Origin: Phallusia mammillata
Taxonomy: Eukaryota > Chordata > Ascidiacea > Phlebobranchia > Ascidiidae
Length of the DNA stretch: 64,000 nt
Direction: 5' to 3'
Assembly: GCA_003260075.1 (NCBI GenBank)
Contig: QLIY01000396.1
Location: 1-64,000, forward strand
Positions 36,925 to 49,912 of the stretch are shown here, piece after piece. The notes beneath the pieces were generated by a model. That model ran no database searches and had not been told where the DNA came from. It saw only the letters and a program-made list of their open reading frames with translations. Position numbers and translations under genes: made by a program. Numbering within the stretch: position 1 is the first letter of the stretch; the number at the start of each line of letters is the position of its first letter.

Positions 36925-39900
36925 ATGCTTTCAGGCTTACGTAAAAAGAACAGAAATCTGAAACAACAGCTGGAGAAGCTAAACCGGGACAGCGAACTGC
37001 TGCTAAACGAGACAGAAAATTATTTTAAAGCCAACAGCATCATGGATTCGACTTTAGGATCACCAATGGCCTCATCCAGCAGGTTTTGCTTAGGCCCGAC
37101 TCAAAATTTGATTTTAACATGAGAACAATGATTTTCTTGCATCAACTAAGCGGTCGAATTTTTGGGCTGAATGTTGAACGTTGAACTTTATATCTGTCAA
37201 AATGTCATAGTTCAAACAAACTTAAATTATGTGTTGTTTAATTTGTTTAAAAGCTGAATAATAATTAAATACACAACAAGAACAAAATACCTTTAATTAT
37301 TTTAGCGATTTAACAGCAATATAAACTCGTAGGAAACGCTATGGATTTGATAGAAGCGCAAGCCCGAACTCTAGCGGTCGACATTTGCTGTCAGATAGGG
37401 CAAAACTTATCCGAGGGGAGGCGTCAAAGAGGATAGACGATTTACTTACAGACTGGAGAGATTACAAAGAACGCGCGGAAGAAGAGGCACGGTCTGTTGA
37501 AACAAAAATAATTTTACTTCTGTTTAGAATTAGGCTACCAGAAAAATAAAACAAGTTAAATAAGACTTATTATAAGTGGTAATGTGGACTTAAATAAAAG
37601 TGTGCTTTTGGACCCCTGCAGTCTTTAGGTCGAGTGAATCAAGCGAGCATTTATACGTTGATTCAAAAATTAAGACATTGTAGTTATGGATTTATTTGGC
37701 ATACTTAATAATAAAGTGAGCTTTGCAGTACGCTTGCCTATGAGAGGCATCGTGACAAACTAAACTTCTTTATACGAATTGGTTATAATATGCGATCCTG
37801 AATTCGTAGACGGCGTAGCCGAACCGAGCAGAACCTTCGAGAACTTTTGGCGCGCAAAGAACGCGAGTCAGAACAGCTGAAATTTGAACTTACGTCCCTG
37901 AGATCTCTTACCATGGAGCAGAAGAACGAAATTGATCAGTTGGCGGTTGAGAGAGATGTGGAAGAAAAATGCAGGGCACGCTGTGTGGATTTGGAACTTC
38001 AGGTTTAAATTATAAAAAAAATGTTTTTGGACTGATTGGCTGCTAATGTGCAAAGATCTTTATGTCCATGTGCAAAGATCTTGATTTCTGGGTTGTTTTT
38101 GAGTTAAATGCTTATTCACAGGGTTCAGCTTGTACTTCAGTGTCCCGTATTTAACTCTTTAACATTCTTCATATGTCACGAAGATTTCAAAAATGAACCG
38201 ATACATCGCCGAGATGCACGTTGAGATGAAGTCACGTGACGAGGCATTGCGTGGCATTGAAGCGGAACGAGAGTCGCTGGTCCAAATGAACGCAGAACTT
38301 CGTCAAACCAATTTGGATCAACGCAATAAGCTGGAAACCTGTGAACAGGATGTAACAGGTTAGAGGTCACAGTTTATGTGCATTCCAATTTCCCAAAAGC
38401 AATTTACATTATTGATAAAAATAGTTGATTTTTATGTATTTTTGTGTCTTGAGATTGCTGACAAACAATTAATAATAAAATGTATTTTATATTTTAACAA
38501 CGAACGATTTGTATTAAATTTTAAAGAAACCAGAAAGGAACTTGAGATTTTGGAGGAGATGGTTCGTGCATTAAACGAAAGAAAAACTTTGATTTTCAGC
38601 AATTCAAACCTAGATTCCAGATCAGCAACACCCAACAAGTAACGACAGTTCTTTACCTGTTTTTTTTTCTATCGAAGTGGCGCATAAGCTAACAAGCTGT
38701 GGTGCAGTTCGAGTGACTTATCTTAAATAAGCAGTTGACCTATTGGTTACTGGTAAATAAATTCACAAACAAATGCATTTGTTGATCGGAAATCGTGCGT
38801 GGGGTCACCTTGAGTTCGCACAAGAAATGTACCGAATATTCGATTTGCTGACTTTATTTGGCCATATAGACCATTTTTTACCAAGATTCGTTTTCGGCCG
38901 TCCATTATCGTAATTTTTATTACTTTATTGTTTTTCCCACTCCAGACAAAAGTCACTAATTCGTTGGCAGTCTAGCAACCATGGCTGAGACAACTTCAAA
39001 CCCACAGAACCAAAATAATAACGGAACAAAACTGTTCTGCACTGTTTTCCTGGTAGTTAAACTTGTTTACATGTCAAACGCGTAGCGTACGACTTGATAA
39101 ATAATTCGGTTGATTCGGCCGAACCTAAATTAGGCTAATTCGGTGCATATATAGATTGTCTTTTGGTTACACCCTTGCATACGTGTTAATGAAAATACGC
39201 TTTGCCTTACAAATTCAATTTCTGTCTAAATCCTAGTAACAATTGCCACAAATCACTTTTTAAGTCAGAAAAGTATCTTGATGCATTTTAATAAGAAAAC
39301 TACAATATTATTTCAGTCCGCGGTTTTTATCCTTTTTCAAGCTTGCGAACTGGTAAATGTTTTGTTTTTATAAAATGTTAATTTTAAAGCAATTCACAGA
39401 ACATAATAATGGCATGAATAATGTATTACTAAAGCGAATTTAAAGCAAACTCTAACGTTTTATAACGTCCTAAATATGCTGTAATTACTTCAATTTTTTA
39501 TCGTGCTGATATGTAATAAAGATGTTATAATATCAAAAACTGTTTCATTTTTGAACTTACTACTCTTTAAGCGATTTTGCAGAAAAAAATGATTTTATTT
39601 TTTTAAGGCCGGTCAATAGTTCCGGCGGACTGGCAGTTAAGAAACACTAGTTTAAGAGAGGGGTGTTCAACCAGAAGCCCGTGGGCCAAGTGTGGCCCAC
39701 TGATTAAAGTAGAAATGGATTTTTTTTTCTTTTATTTAAAGATGCGAACCGCGATTTATGTATAAATGTATTCGGCCCCTCAGTGAAAAAGGTTGCACAA
39801 AATCTTAAACAAACCTAATACACGCGGTTTGAATATAAACAGCGATGACCAGACCATCACTACACGTCTATTTTCTACACCGAAATCATCGGAGGTAGTC

Positions 39901-41753
39901 CGACCACCTTCCCCGGAATCGACACCAGTAAAATCCAGCGAACTGGGCGAACCAATTCCCTTGTCACTCGATAGCACAGTTGAGGAAAGCACAAAACAGG
40001 TTGAGCTTGAAATGACGAACGTATATTTTTAGTGTGGCTTCAACGTATGTCGTTCGTTATTTATACTAAAAGTTGTGTTACACTACTCCTAGTACCACAA
40101 CTAGATTTCCATTTTTAACATTATAAACTACAAATAAAAAGTTTGTACTGAATGGAAATTTACATAATTCATACGTTAAAATCATTTTTAGAAAATTGGT
40201 GGTGATTTTCAGTCAGACTATTGGGTTTATGGTTATGTGTTGTACATAGTTTACTTGGTCGTCTATATAAACTATGTTTAGCTACAGCATATTTTAGGAC
40301 AGAGCATGTGAAAGCCATTCATAATTAGGTTCAAACCAATTTACAAATGGAACCCAAACCATGTGTTTTGTATTTTACCTCAGCTGATAGTTTCTGGTGA
40401 AAAAAACGTAGCGACGAAAGTTGCAAAGGTCAACAAAAAATCTTCCAGCGAAACTTCACAGACAAGCAATGAAAACGGCAGACACATGTCTCACCGAAGA
40501 TCGGCAATGTCAGCTCTGAGAGCTCTGCAAAAAGAACATGCGGAGAAATGCAGGTTGATATCATAAGCTTGCGAGAACTTAACGAGACTAGACTTAGTAA
40601 TGAGCACACATTTATTTGGAAATGTCCTGCTAATAGGAAACAGTACTTGTTATGTTGTCATACAACATTTGATGTTTGGTTCTAAATCTACCATAAATTT
40701 ACAATCTAATCGAAGATCGAATAAAATCTAATCGGTTTATACATGCGAAACAATACCAAATCCGAAATTTTACCCATGCAACTTTCTTTAGTAATATTTG
40801 AAATAAATACAAAGGCGTTACTTAGCTCAGTGGTCGGCAACCGCCGGTCCGCGGCCCGGTACCGGTCCGCGAGGAGTTCGTTACCGGGCCGTATAATTTT
40901 TTAGGTTAAATGCTATAAAACATTTTGCCCATGTATCCCGGGGATGATAAACTAAATTAAGCGTTTTTATTGCTAAATATTCGTAGTTTTTTTAAGACCG
41001 GTCCGCGATAAAAATGTTAGTTTCAAAAACGGTCCGCAGTGCAAAAAAGGTTGCCGACCCCTGACTTAGCTGACAAATTCAGCACACTCAAATGCGATTT
41101 TTTGTTACAAACCACTGCGGATATCGATTTCCCCTAAAATATAGCATCATCAGTCCTAAACAGGAAATAGATACATAAATATATGTAACTGGAATCGTCT
41201 GTTGAGCATCCGTGGATCGGGACAATTTCTGTATTAGTGCATCTTTATTGAAATATAAAGGCCTTTGCAACTTTTTTGTGCACTCTGGGTCCAAATTACT
41301 TTTTAATTGAAAATGAGAATATTTTCCCCTGAAGCAGTGGTTCTCAACCTGCAGTACTAGTACCAAAAACCGTGTCTTAGACATTGTTTTGGAATCGCCA
41401 ACCTTGCTGGTTTTTAAAACGTGCTAGTCTAGTCATAAGAAAAGGTGTATGTATTTATTGGTCTACGTCTACGCCAGGGGTCCGCAAATAGTGGGTCGCA
41501 ACCCAAATTTGGGTCGCGAGACCTTCCGGTCTGGGTCGCGAAATATTTTAAATTTCCATGAATACAAATATCGCATCTACAGTATTAATGAAACTTTTTT
41601 CAACCTTTTAATTAATTATTATTGCATTGTTACATATGACTACGTACAGTCTATGTAACAATGCAATAAGTTAAGCGCACCTAGTAGTCCATGTAACCAT
41701 AGTTTTCTAACATGGTAGTCCAGCTCCTCTTTTCCTCCCGTTTCTTTTATTAT

Positions 41754-41799
<46 letters not shown>

Positions 41800-42393
41800 T
41801 GAATTGATTTGCTGTGTTCTCAAGACAGAGCACACAGTTCTCATTAGTTTGAATGAATACGTTCGTTTACCTACTGTTTTATGTGAAAATAGCAACTGAC
41901 AAAAGCATAATAGCAGTCTTAATATTGATATTTAGTTGCTTGGTATTTTCCACAAACTTACACGCTAATAAAATTTTTGGGTCGCGAGAATTTAGAGACA
42001 TTTTTTAGGGTCGCGCCAAAAAGTATTTGCGGACGCCTGGTCTACGCATTCAAACAGGGTTTAAGTGGTGTACGCGACGATAGAATAATTCGTCAGGTGG
42101 TACGCGATCAGTATAAGGTTGGAACCATTGCCTTAAAGTAAAGGGAACGTATATCAAACCCACCTGAAGATTAACAAATATCGCGTTGAATTGTTATTTG
42201 GATTTGGTTTCTTCTCTTTGGTTGTATTGGATTTCTTAGCCACTCATTTTTAGTTATGAGTTTTACATGAGTTCACATTTTAATGTGTTTTAGTAATCTG
42301 GCCGAGCACATACAGAAGCTAAAAGAAGAGAACAAATCGAAAGAGGAAAAAATTAATCAACTTCAGACAAGGAATCAAAAAGTTGCACCCTAA
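36925..42393 (+). CDS. Unrecognised 407-aa coiled-coil protein
   Basis: Eight exons (36925-37082, 37333-37491, 37810-38002, 38184-38358, 38527-38638, 39843-39999, 40384-40553, 42294-42393) close in phase to 407 aa. Three coiled-coil segments are visible: about residues 5-35 (KKNRNLKQQLEKLNRDSELL), a long one about 80-260 (LRELLARKERESEQLKFEL, KMNRYIAEMHVEM), and a C-terminal one about 360-400 (LAEHIQKLKEENKSKEEKIN). A Ser/Thr/Pro-rich linker (PSPESTPVKSSE) separates the second and third. The composition suggests a cytoskeletal, centrosomal or ciliary protein, but I do not recognise the family. The start at 36925 is the first in-frame Met; an upstream non-coding exon is possible because a splice-acceptor-like CTTTCAG overlaps it. 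Intron 7 carries two MITEs. Confidence 0.72.
38826..39150. mobile_element. Decayed TTCGGCCGAA-type element with a transposase-like start
   Basis: The region runs from GTACCGAATATTCG to TTCGGCCGAACC and ATTCGGTGCA, resembling the ends of the MITE at 32016-32444. Inside, a plus-strand ORF begins MAETTSNPQNQNNNGTKLF at 38982 and stops early. It may be a truncated hAT-like element. No clear target duplication was found. Confidence 0.4.
40828..41063. mobile_element. hAT-type MITE, 236 bp
   Basis: The ends CAGTGGTCGGCAACC and GGTTGCCGACCCCTG are inverted repeats with one mismatch near the tip. An exact 8-bp target duplication, ACTTAGCT, lies at 40820-40827 and 41064-41071. It lies in intron 7 of the coiled-coil gene and has no coding content. 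Confidence 0.93.
41475..42039. mobile_element. hAT-type MITE containing a poly-G tract
   Basis: The ends CAGGGGTCCGCAAATA and TATTTGCGGACGCCTG are inverted, with an exact duplication GTCTACGC (41467-41474 and 42040-42047). GGGTCGCGA-type motifs recur near both ends. A 42-G run at 41755-41796 interrupts the middle, so the 565-bp length is not reliable. Confidence 0.9.
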
Positions 42394-45300
42394 TTGCATT
42401 AATAAAGTCACAAGGAAAAGTTTTTGCTCTAATCGTCTGAAACTTCCTTTACAGCAGAGGAACTGTATTTTTTTGTTTCGTTCTCTACTTAAGTGGTAAA
42501 CGAACCAAAACACGGAATTAGGATTAGGGCGTAACAACCTGGCCAACTGACAGAGTTTCTACCTCGGTGACCTTCCTAATTGTCTTGCGTCTACCCACTC
42601 ACGTCCACAGTGCAAACTATTACGCCAGCTTTGTTGGCGATCATTCAACACTGTACGTCAACTTTAATTGTATTGCCTCATGCAGGATTACATACATTAA
42701 GGTAAAATATATAGAGGGTTGGTTGCCATCGACTTGAAACCAAAAATAAGGACAACCGAAAAATTAAATTTTTATGCGAAACGAAACAAATGTTTTTGAA
42801 CAAATCTTGGCATTTATTCGAGCCGGGACATAATATTTGCAATTTATTTTGGAAAGAAACAATCTGTTTCAGCAACTGGTTGTTCGTAGAAAATACTAAA
42901 TGCATCTCACTACAGGTCGGGTCTAGGTTTACTTCTACTTGTAGCAGGAATTTGACTATAGCAATTGTTGAAAATAAGACAAAATAAGGACATTTCTTAG
43001 AAATAAAGACAATGAACTTTTCTAAGACATGGCCCTTCAAAATAAGGACAAATCTTAGAAATAAGGACGGTATGGCAACGGCCGTTCAAAATAAGGACAA
43101 ATCTTAGAAATAAGGACGGTATGGCAACCCTTGTTATACCGTAACTTAAACATCGAAAAACAAAATCTTTAAAACCTTAACGAGTCACGCCCATAAATCA
43201 CCAACCAATCAAAATTCGTTTAAAGCAGCACACCCACTTCTTTTGTTGGGAAAATGCTCCAGCCTTGCCAAATAAGTTGTCACTTTTCAAAGGTGACGGC
43301 GATGTCACGTTCAATTCGCGTCACATTAGCAAATCTCAAGTGACGCAATGTATATTTTAATAGTTGAAAAAAAAACGTTTGTTTCCACTTGCACGTCTGG
43401 TTTGTTCCTCACAGTCCGCTGTTATTGTGTAAGTACGTCATGTTCTCTGTATTGCCAAGCAAGGTATGTTTCTCCTGATCCAGAAGTCGTAAGGTGTGAC
43501 ACCACCCATAGCGTTCTTTGTTTACTGTGACTTGTGATACAACACTTGTTCTGCAATCCCTAGATGTGTTGCTAGGCAAAGTAAACATGCTGCACTCATT
43601 CGCTCCAAATCCGGTTTCAAGAGACTAACACAACTATAAGCCCGAGTGGTTAAAATCAACCAAGAGTGGCGCAAAAATATTTTCAAGAAAACGAAAACGT
43701 ATCTGTAGCTTTTGACGTTTGTTTTTCAGTCTGTTGTAATGATAGTAACAGTACCGCAATCTAAGCCTAAAATAAACCTATTGCACTTCAAACTTTTCCC
43801 CGGATATGGTATTACACCAAAGTACTCCGGGAAAATAGGAAAATGATGAAATACAATACGTATAGCGCCACATCCGTATGACGTCACACCTTGTGTTATC
43901 TTGATTCAAATGTCCTCGGGTATCGTGTTCCGTCAGATGACCTATATGTGTGCTGGCAGTTGTCAACGAAAATAACGAAATTTTGTTTTTACTTGTGACG
44001 TACTGAATATTTAGTTTGCCATTTTATTCGGACCAAGCAGCTACTTCAACGATGATTTTTTTGCGAGACATAACTTTTGAGCGCGAACTGTGTGTCTTCT
44101 CTGCCTAATAACCAACATCAGAACATTTCAAACAAACATCGCATCGACTTTTCTAATTTTTCTCTCTAGAAAGTATTATAGTTCTGTCGACCCCAAACAA
44201 AAGAACAGTGACTTATTTATACTGGCAACGTGGGTCGAGGCAACCCTAAAACCCACATAACTAACCTCATAATTATAACAGAACTGTCCTGTTCTAGTGA
44301 ACTGTTTGCGTGCTATTAAAACTCTTTGTTTTGATGTTAAAAGCGTGGCATACAATTTCGAAAGATTTGATTGGGTTGATTCGGCCGAATTTATTTCAGC
44401 AAAACTTTGCTACGCACTTTAAGGGTATAAAAACTCTTTAAAACTAACGCATTCTGCCGCAAAACCATTTATGGAGCTTTACTTGGGTTATTGTACATCA
44501 ACGATTTTTGGTTTCTAAAAACGTTTTTGTATGTTATTTAAAACATAAAACCCACCACGAATAGGGCCAGATTGAAATAGCTTTTGTAGAATGTCACTCA
44601 GTGGGGGAGATCGGAACCATGCAGAATGGCAGAGTTCAGTTGGTGTAAAATTACCTGCTGACATGAAACAAACAACCCTAGGGTTTATATCTGAATGGTC
44701 GGGTATAGTCTGGCTTCAGTATGAAACAACAGCCAACTGTGGTTTCAAGTAGCTCGCATGTTTTTTTACTGCCAACAGTGCTGTAATCTTGTTGCATGTT
44801 TGTATGTAGCCTTAGCTAGCATAAGTTTTAACATAGGACGTTCAAAGACATTAACGGCCAGGTTTAGTCATTAAAACTAAGAGCAGCATCGTGTATGTTA
44901 ATTAACAACATGTATGCCTAACGTGAGTATCGAGTTGTACAAACTTTAAAAATAAATGGACGTCGAAACTTTTATTGTTTACCCAAAAAAATCTGCTGAC
45001 AGAACGATAGTGTATGCATGACTTTAACAGCTCATTGAAAAACTAATTTTGTTTTGGGTGGCACGATTTGGGTTTTGAGCGACGTTGACAATATAAAAAA
45101 AAACATTATGTCAACGGTTGATTGTTTTAAAAAAGTCTACATAAAAAACACAAGTTGTCCAAAACATTGTTTGTCTATTTTTGGCAAACTGGGGAGCTTC
45201 AATGTGAATTTGAATGGCCAAATTGTTAGAACTCAAAAGTTATGTTCACATTGGCCGATCAAATTCGCTATAAAGCTTTTCAGTTTGCAAATATCAGACA

Positions 45301-48300
45301 ATAAATGTGTTTATCGCTTAATAATGGATTGGACAACTTGTGTTTTATTCAGACTTTGGATTGTATCATATCGTATTTTATTTTGTTCACGTGCACTTGA
45401 ACGCAACAAACATAGTAACACATGATGATAAAGTGGCACGAAAACACAGGACGCAGCTGCGAAAACGTAGCGGATAAAAATACGCTAAAATAATACTAAG
45501 GGAGGGAGGGCAACAGTAAAAAAACACAGCAGCTATACCTGGTAAAGAGAATACATGCAGCGGGTCCTCAAAAGGTGGTTTGTAACTTGTGTAGGATAAG
45601 TAACGCAAAAGTTTGATAAGTTTATTGTATCTTGGGTTTGAAAATTTGTGCTATAAAAGCATAAATTGGTATGTAAGGATATAACATTACGGAGGTTTAA
45701 CAAACGCGTTGTTCTCCGAAAACAATAGTTGAAATATGATATTATTGAGAAAGGCACAAACGGAAGTAGGCTACCTCCCATTTCGAAAACGGTGTTAATT
45801 ACATGAATCGCTTTTCATTCGTAGGAGTGATTCCCATTAGGAAAGTTATTTGCAACTTTTAGGGTTGTTGGGTGATTGTCTCCATGTTTATTTTCATCGA
45901 AGGATCAAGTAACTTTAAGAACAAAATCGTTTTGCAAATTCTATTTAAAATTTAATTTCGCCGTGCATTGACAATTTAAAACGGAACAAGTATAAAAGAT
46001 ATGCCTAAGATTGGCAACAGCATTTTGTTAAAACGCTTGTAGGTTTGCCTTGGTTGACACAAAAGCTTCCTCAGCAGGTAACCGTTGAACAAATGGTGCA
46101 GGGCGCCAGACCCGTTTACAGACATTAAAAAGCTCAGCGGGATTCGTCCTCGGAAGCATCTTGGGTTCGAACCCCTAAAACTGAACTCAAACGTCACACA
46201 ATCGTTAGTCCCGCCTTCTAAATACTTGTGCTATTCGAGTAACAGTGCTCTAGGACAGGTTTCAAAAAGATTGCATTAAGGTAGTTGACAGTCTCACGTC
46301 TACAGGAGTAAAAAAGTATAAGAAGTTTATGGACATGGTCTGAATTTTTGTCCAATTTTTATGCAATCTGATGGGGTCAAGAAATCCGACAAAATTTTGA
46401 CTGAAAGCACGGACTCGTTCCGTTGGTTTATATTTTATATTTTACGATTTCAATTATGAAAATATAAGTGATAATTTGCCACAAGGTAAAATGACACCAA
46501 GTTTCAAAAGTTGTGACGTAGGTAAGCCATTGTTTGTTGCCAACGTTGTAAAGGAGAGTAACGTTAACCAGTCGCTTTTGCAAAACGCGACTATTATAGT
46601 AAGTAAATAAACGACAATACGACTCCTATTAAAAGCACTACAACCAGTCACAGGCACGGACTTTGGCCTTAGCAGAACGGTTAGGTAATTCTGTTTATTT
46701 TCACAAATCGTTGTGTTGCTATAGAAACCCGATTTTATTGTTTGTCCCTAGCTACAATTTTGAGGAAGTGCTTTGCGGCAAACAGCAACAGCGAAATTGC
46801 AGCGCTTTCAGCAATGGAAAATTTCTGATCACATGATAAGGGGTGTTTTGAAGGTGTGTCTGTGACTTCACTAAAAATCGATGAAACGATAAGGAAAAAG
46901 ATTTACAACAAAGCAGTGCATGATTTAAATCAGTTTTAAAATCAAAACGTAAGGGTTTGCATAATTTGTCAACCGAAAAGGCGTTTTGCAGTGACGCAGT
47001 TGCATTTTTTTTAGAAACCGTACTGCTGTTTTTTCACATATCGCGTATTCTTATGCATTGCCAGTTAAAACAACGAAAAGGTTTTAAAACCATATTAACC
47101 ATACTTATTTGCATACCTAATAAGTTTGAATAAACGTTGCAAAGTGTGATGTGATGTGCACTATGTTAAAATTCTGCGTTTGTTTTGCAGCTGTAGTGTT
47201 TTTGAAATAACATTTTCAGCATTCACTATGTAAAGTTATAATGGGGTCTTACGTAATTGAGGCAAGCAGCGTGCGAACGACTGGGTTTGTATTGCTGGCC
47301 TCGTGAATGGAAAATTTTATCTACTACGAAGGGGCGTTTTGTGGGCCGGGAAAAACAAACCCTTTTTTCAATTGAGACTGCTTTCAGTGTAGTTCGCGCG
47401 TTCAAATAATTTAACTGTAGGGTCAGAGTAACCCGAAACATCAGAGGGTGTAGTTAGACTTAGAGACCAGTGCTAAGATCTATTGTGTAAAACAGTTGTG
47501 CAAACGAGGTTTATTGCGGATAAGATTTAGAAACCTAATATGATTTTGCCAATGTGCGTTTAAAATACCTCAGTCCGTAAAGTGCACTGTCTGAGCAACA
47601 TTTCTTCATTTCGTTTAGTGGTGTACTTTAACGTTTTCTGCATGAGCCAATTGTTAATATCTTTTGTCATTACTTGTTGGATGTTTAGCGATTTAGCGAT
47701 ATAGAAAGATATGTCTCCCAGCCTTGGCTGACATCGAAGCGTTTCGGTTAACTGATTTTTGTGGAGGTTAAATCAGTTAGTAAGGGGGCGTAATGTGGGT
47801 GCGTCAGGTGAAAGGGAACCGAAATTTGGAAGTACTATTAACGTCGTAACGGAAACCGCCGAATCGAACTGTCAGTCAATTCCAAGTCTTTACGTACATT
47901 CTAAGAGCATTTGCTTAGCACTTGCAATCAAAAAACAACTCACCAGGGCGTCGCAGCTCTGACGCATTGAACTTGCCGCAAAAGGTTTGGGCCGAAACCG
48001 AATATTTGGTCAAAAGGACAAATTATTCCAGCCAAATCGGCGACGGTTTAGAAAAGATAGAGCTGGGTTAGTAATGTACCACCAGATGGAGAACCTTTAG
48101 CCATAAGGGTGTGGAACCGAAAACGACACGCCGTTAAACAAATAGTGACACACTGTGTATCTGAGATCGACGCCAAGAAAAAAAATGCGCCTCAGCGACG
48201 CTGTGACGTTTGATGCTCATGTGATCTACCATTGCCGCAGTGCAGCAATTGGTTGAGAAGCGCAAAGGGAAATCTCGTTGCGGTGAAGGTGACGCAGTTA

Positions 48301-49330
48301 CGGACACGTGGCATATCGTGATTGTGGGGTGATGTGACGTCTTGAACTCTTTTCAGTTCATTGGCTGGGTAGAACCTTGAGGTTGGGAGTTACCCTGATA
48401 AAGAAGGCGTGGATACCGCGTCAAAAACGCCTCACTCATATTAGAGTTTATGTTCTGTTAGTTCGGGATTAAGTATGGGTTTCCATGCAAGTTCCAATTA
48501 GTTTACTGCAATGAAGTAGAACAGCACTTGTATAGGCATAGGGGTTTTAAAAAGAACATGTGTAATTTATTTATTTAGGTTAAAAAAATGTTGTGTGAAC
48601 TATTCCATGAAACGTTATGGCGAAATACAAATTTAATAATGCAAACATGGCGTTTAACCGAGGATACAATACACTGCTATTGTCATTGGTAGAAGTAAAT
48701 CATTGATTTCGTTTGGTTATCCGCAAACTCTGCAAAGTTGTTGCACCAGCGGCAATTCTTAAGGAAAAATGTGTATGGAAGGGGAAATCCCAACGGGTGA
48801 ATTACATTACACCAACTGCAGACGTCAGGAAAAACGCATTCGCCACTTTATAAACTTCGCCCTTTCGATACCCATAAATAGTAAGTTGTTGTTTCATCAT
48901 CAGAAGGGTTATCTCTTAAGCAAACCTTAGTACATACGTTACAGTCATATCAAGTGATGGCTTGAAACTGAGGTGATGTGATATTCAAATACAAAAATGA
49001 ATAAATTTGTAGGCTGCACATACTTATATGCGTGGAATATTATGGAATGCGGGTTTATTTACTGTGAGGATAAATTTTAAATTACACACGAAAGCGAATA
49101 TGATTTAGGAATTAAAATGATTGATTTGTGATCAAATTTTTATTCAACAACCCCTAATAAATTTTGTTTTTTTAGGCAATAGATTTGAAAACGTATTCTA
49201 GCAATCGTTTTGACTGTGAAATTAAATTCCGAAAACATTTCTTGAAAGCGGCGTTATTTCAGTTTGATTTTGAAAGGAAATTCAGTACACACTTAAGAAC
49301 CTAATCTAGAGAAGAACATAACATTTAACG
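42394..49330. other. Gene-poor interval
   Basis: Apart from the MITE-like element at 42714-43131 and short TTCGGCCGAA fragments near 44385 and 47990, I see no gene, RNA or long repeat in this 6.9 kb. ORFs are short, lack recognisable domains, and do not link by consistent splice phase. A GGTTCGAACCC box near 46165 resembles a tRNA T-arm but has no matching acceptor stem. Confidence 0.5.
42714..43131. mobile_element. Possible MITE with internal AAATAAGGACA repeats
   Basis: The left end AGGGTTGGTTGCCATCG is roughly inverted at the right end (GGACGGTATGGCAACCCTT). Near the right end a 42-bp unit containing CAAAATAAGGACAAATCTTA and GGTATGGCAACS is present twice in tandem. I could not fix a target duplication. 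Confidence 0.5.
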
Positions 49331-49912
49331 ATGGAAGCACCAGTGGAAATATCAGGTAATACGTTAATATGACAACAGCGAGGTTTCTCACAAGAGCGTT
49401 TTAAAATTCGGAAAAAATGAAAACAGTTTTGTCCACCTGAATAATTCAGGGCCCATTATGTTATAAATAGCTTCTGCTATAAAAAACCGTTTCTAACGAC
49501 TAATTCCAGAAAAAAGTTTGATATTACAATAGAACATTATAAGTAAACAACGGTAGCATACTAGTTTTTGCCCAAAAATGTCCGTGTGAGCTAAGTGTGG
49601 TGTTTTGTTTTCAGTTTCTTTACGTGGACTTGATTCTGAATCACAACGGCAAATGGAGGTCGAAGTTAGTATTGACGCTTACGAAAGAAAAGTTCACAGC
49701 CCACCTAATAACACGTGAGTAGTAAGTTATTTGTTTGTTTTTTTTGTAAGTAAGGTTTTGTTGTTATAGCAGTGACGATCTTTTAATTTGCAATATATTC
49801 GACACTGTTTCTTTCATGTAGGAATCAATCAAGAGAAACGTCAGGACACATGGCCGAACATCCGTGGGTTCACAATTATGTGGTGTTCGAACATTTTCGC
49901 GTCCGTTCTTGA
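49331..49912 (+). CDS. Candidate 71-aa protein, three small exons
   Basis: Exons 49331-49355, 49615-49714 and 49822-49912 have consensus donors (GTAATA, GTGAGT) and acceptors (TTTTCAG, TCATGTAG) and join in frame into a 71-aa ORF. It begins MEAPVEISVSLRGLDSESQR and ends EHFRVRS. The protein is acidic in its N-terminal half, with no signal peptide, membrane segment or recognised domain. The phase closure over two introns and the coding-like first two exons support it, but a small ORF can arise by chance. No neighbour suggests a role. It could also be part of a larger gene with unseen exons. Confidence 0.42.

Noticed and set aside
42055-42130. Small element with CAGGGTTTAAG and GGTTGGAACCATTG ends
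   Set aside because: The ends are only loosely inverted and no target duplication was found next to the adjacent MITE.
46085-46200. Possible tRNA (AGCTCAGCGGG and GGTTCGAACCC boxes)
   Set aside because: The two boxes are present, but the flanks do not pair into an acceptor stem. At most a tRNA-derived remnant.
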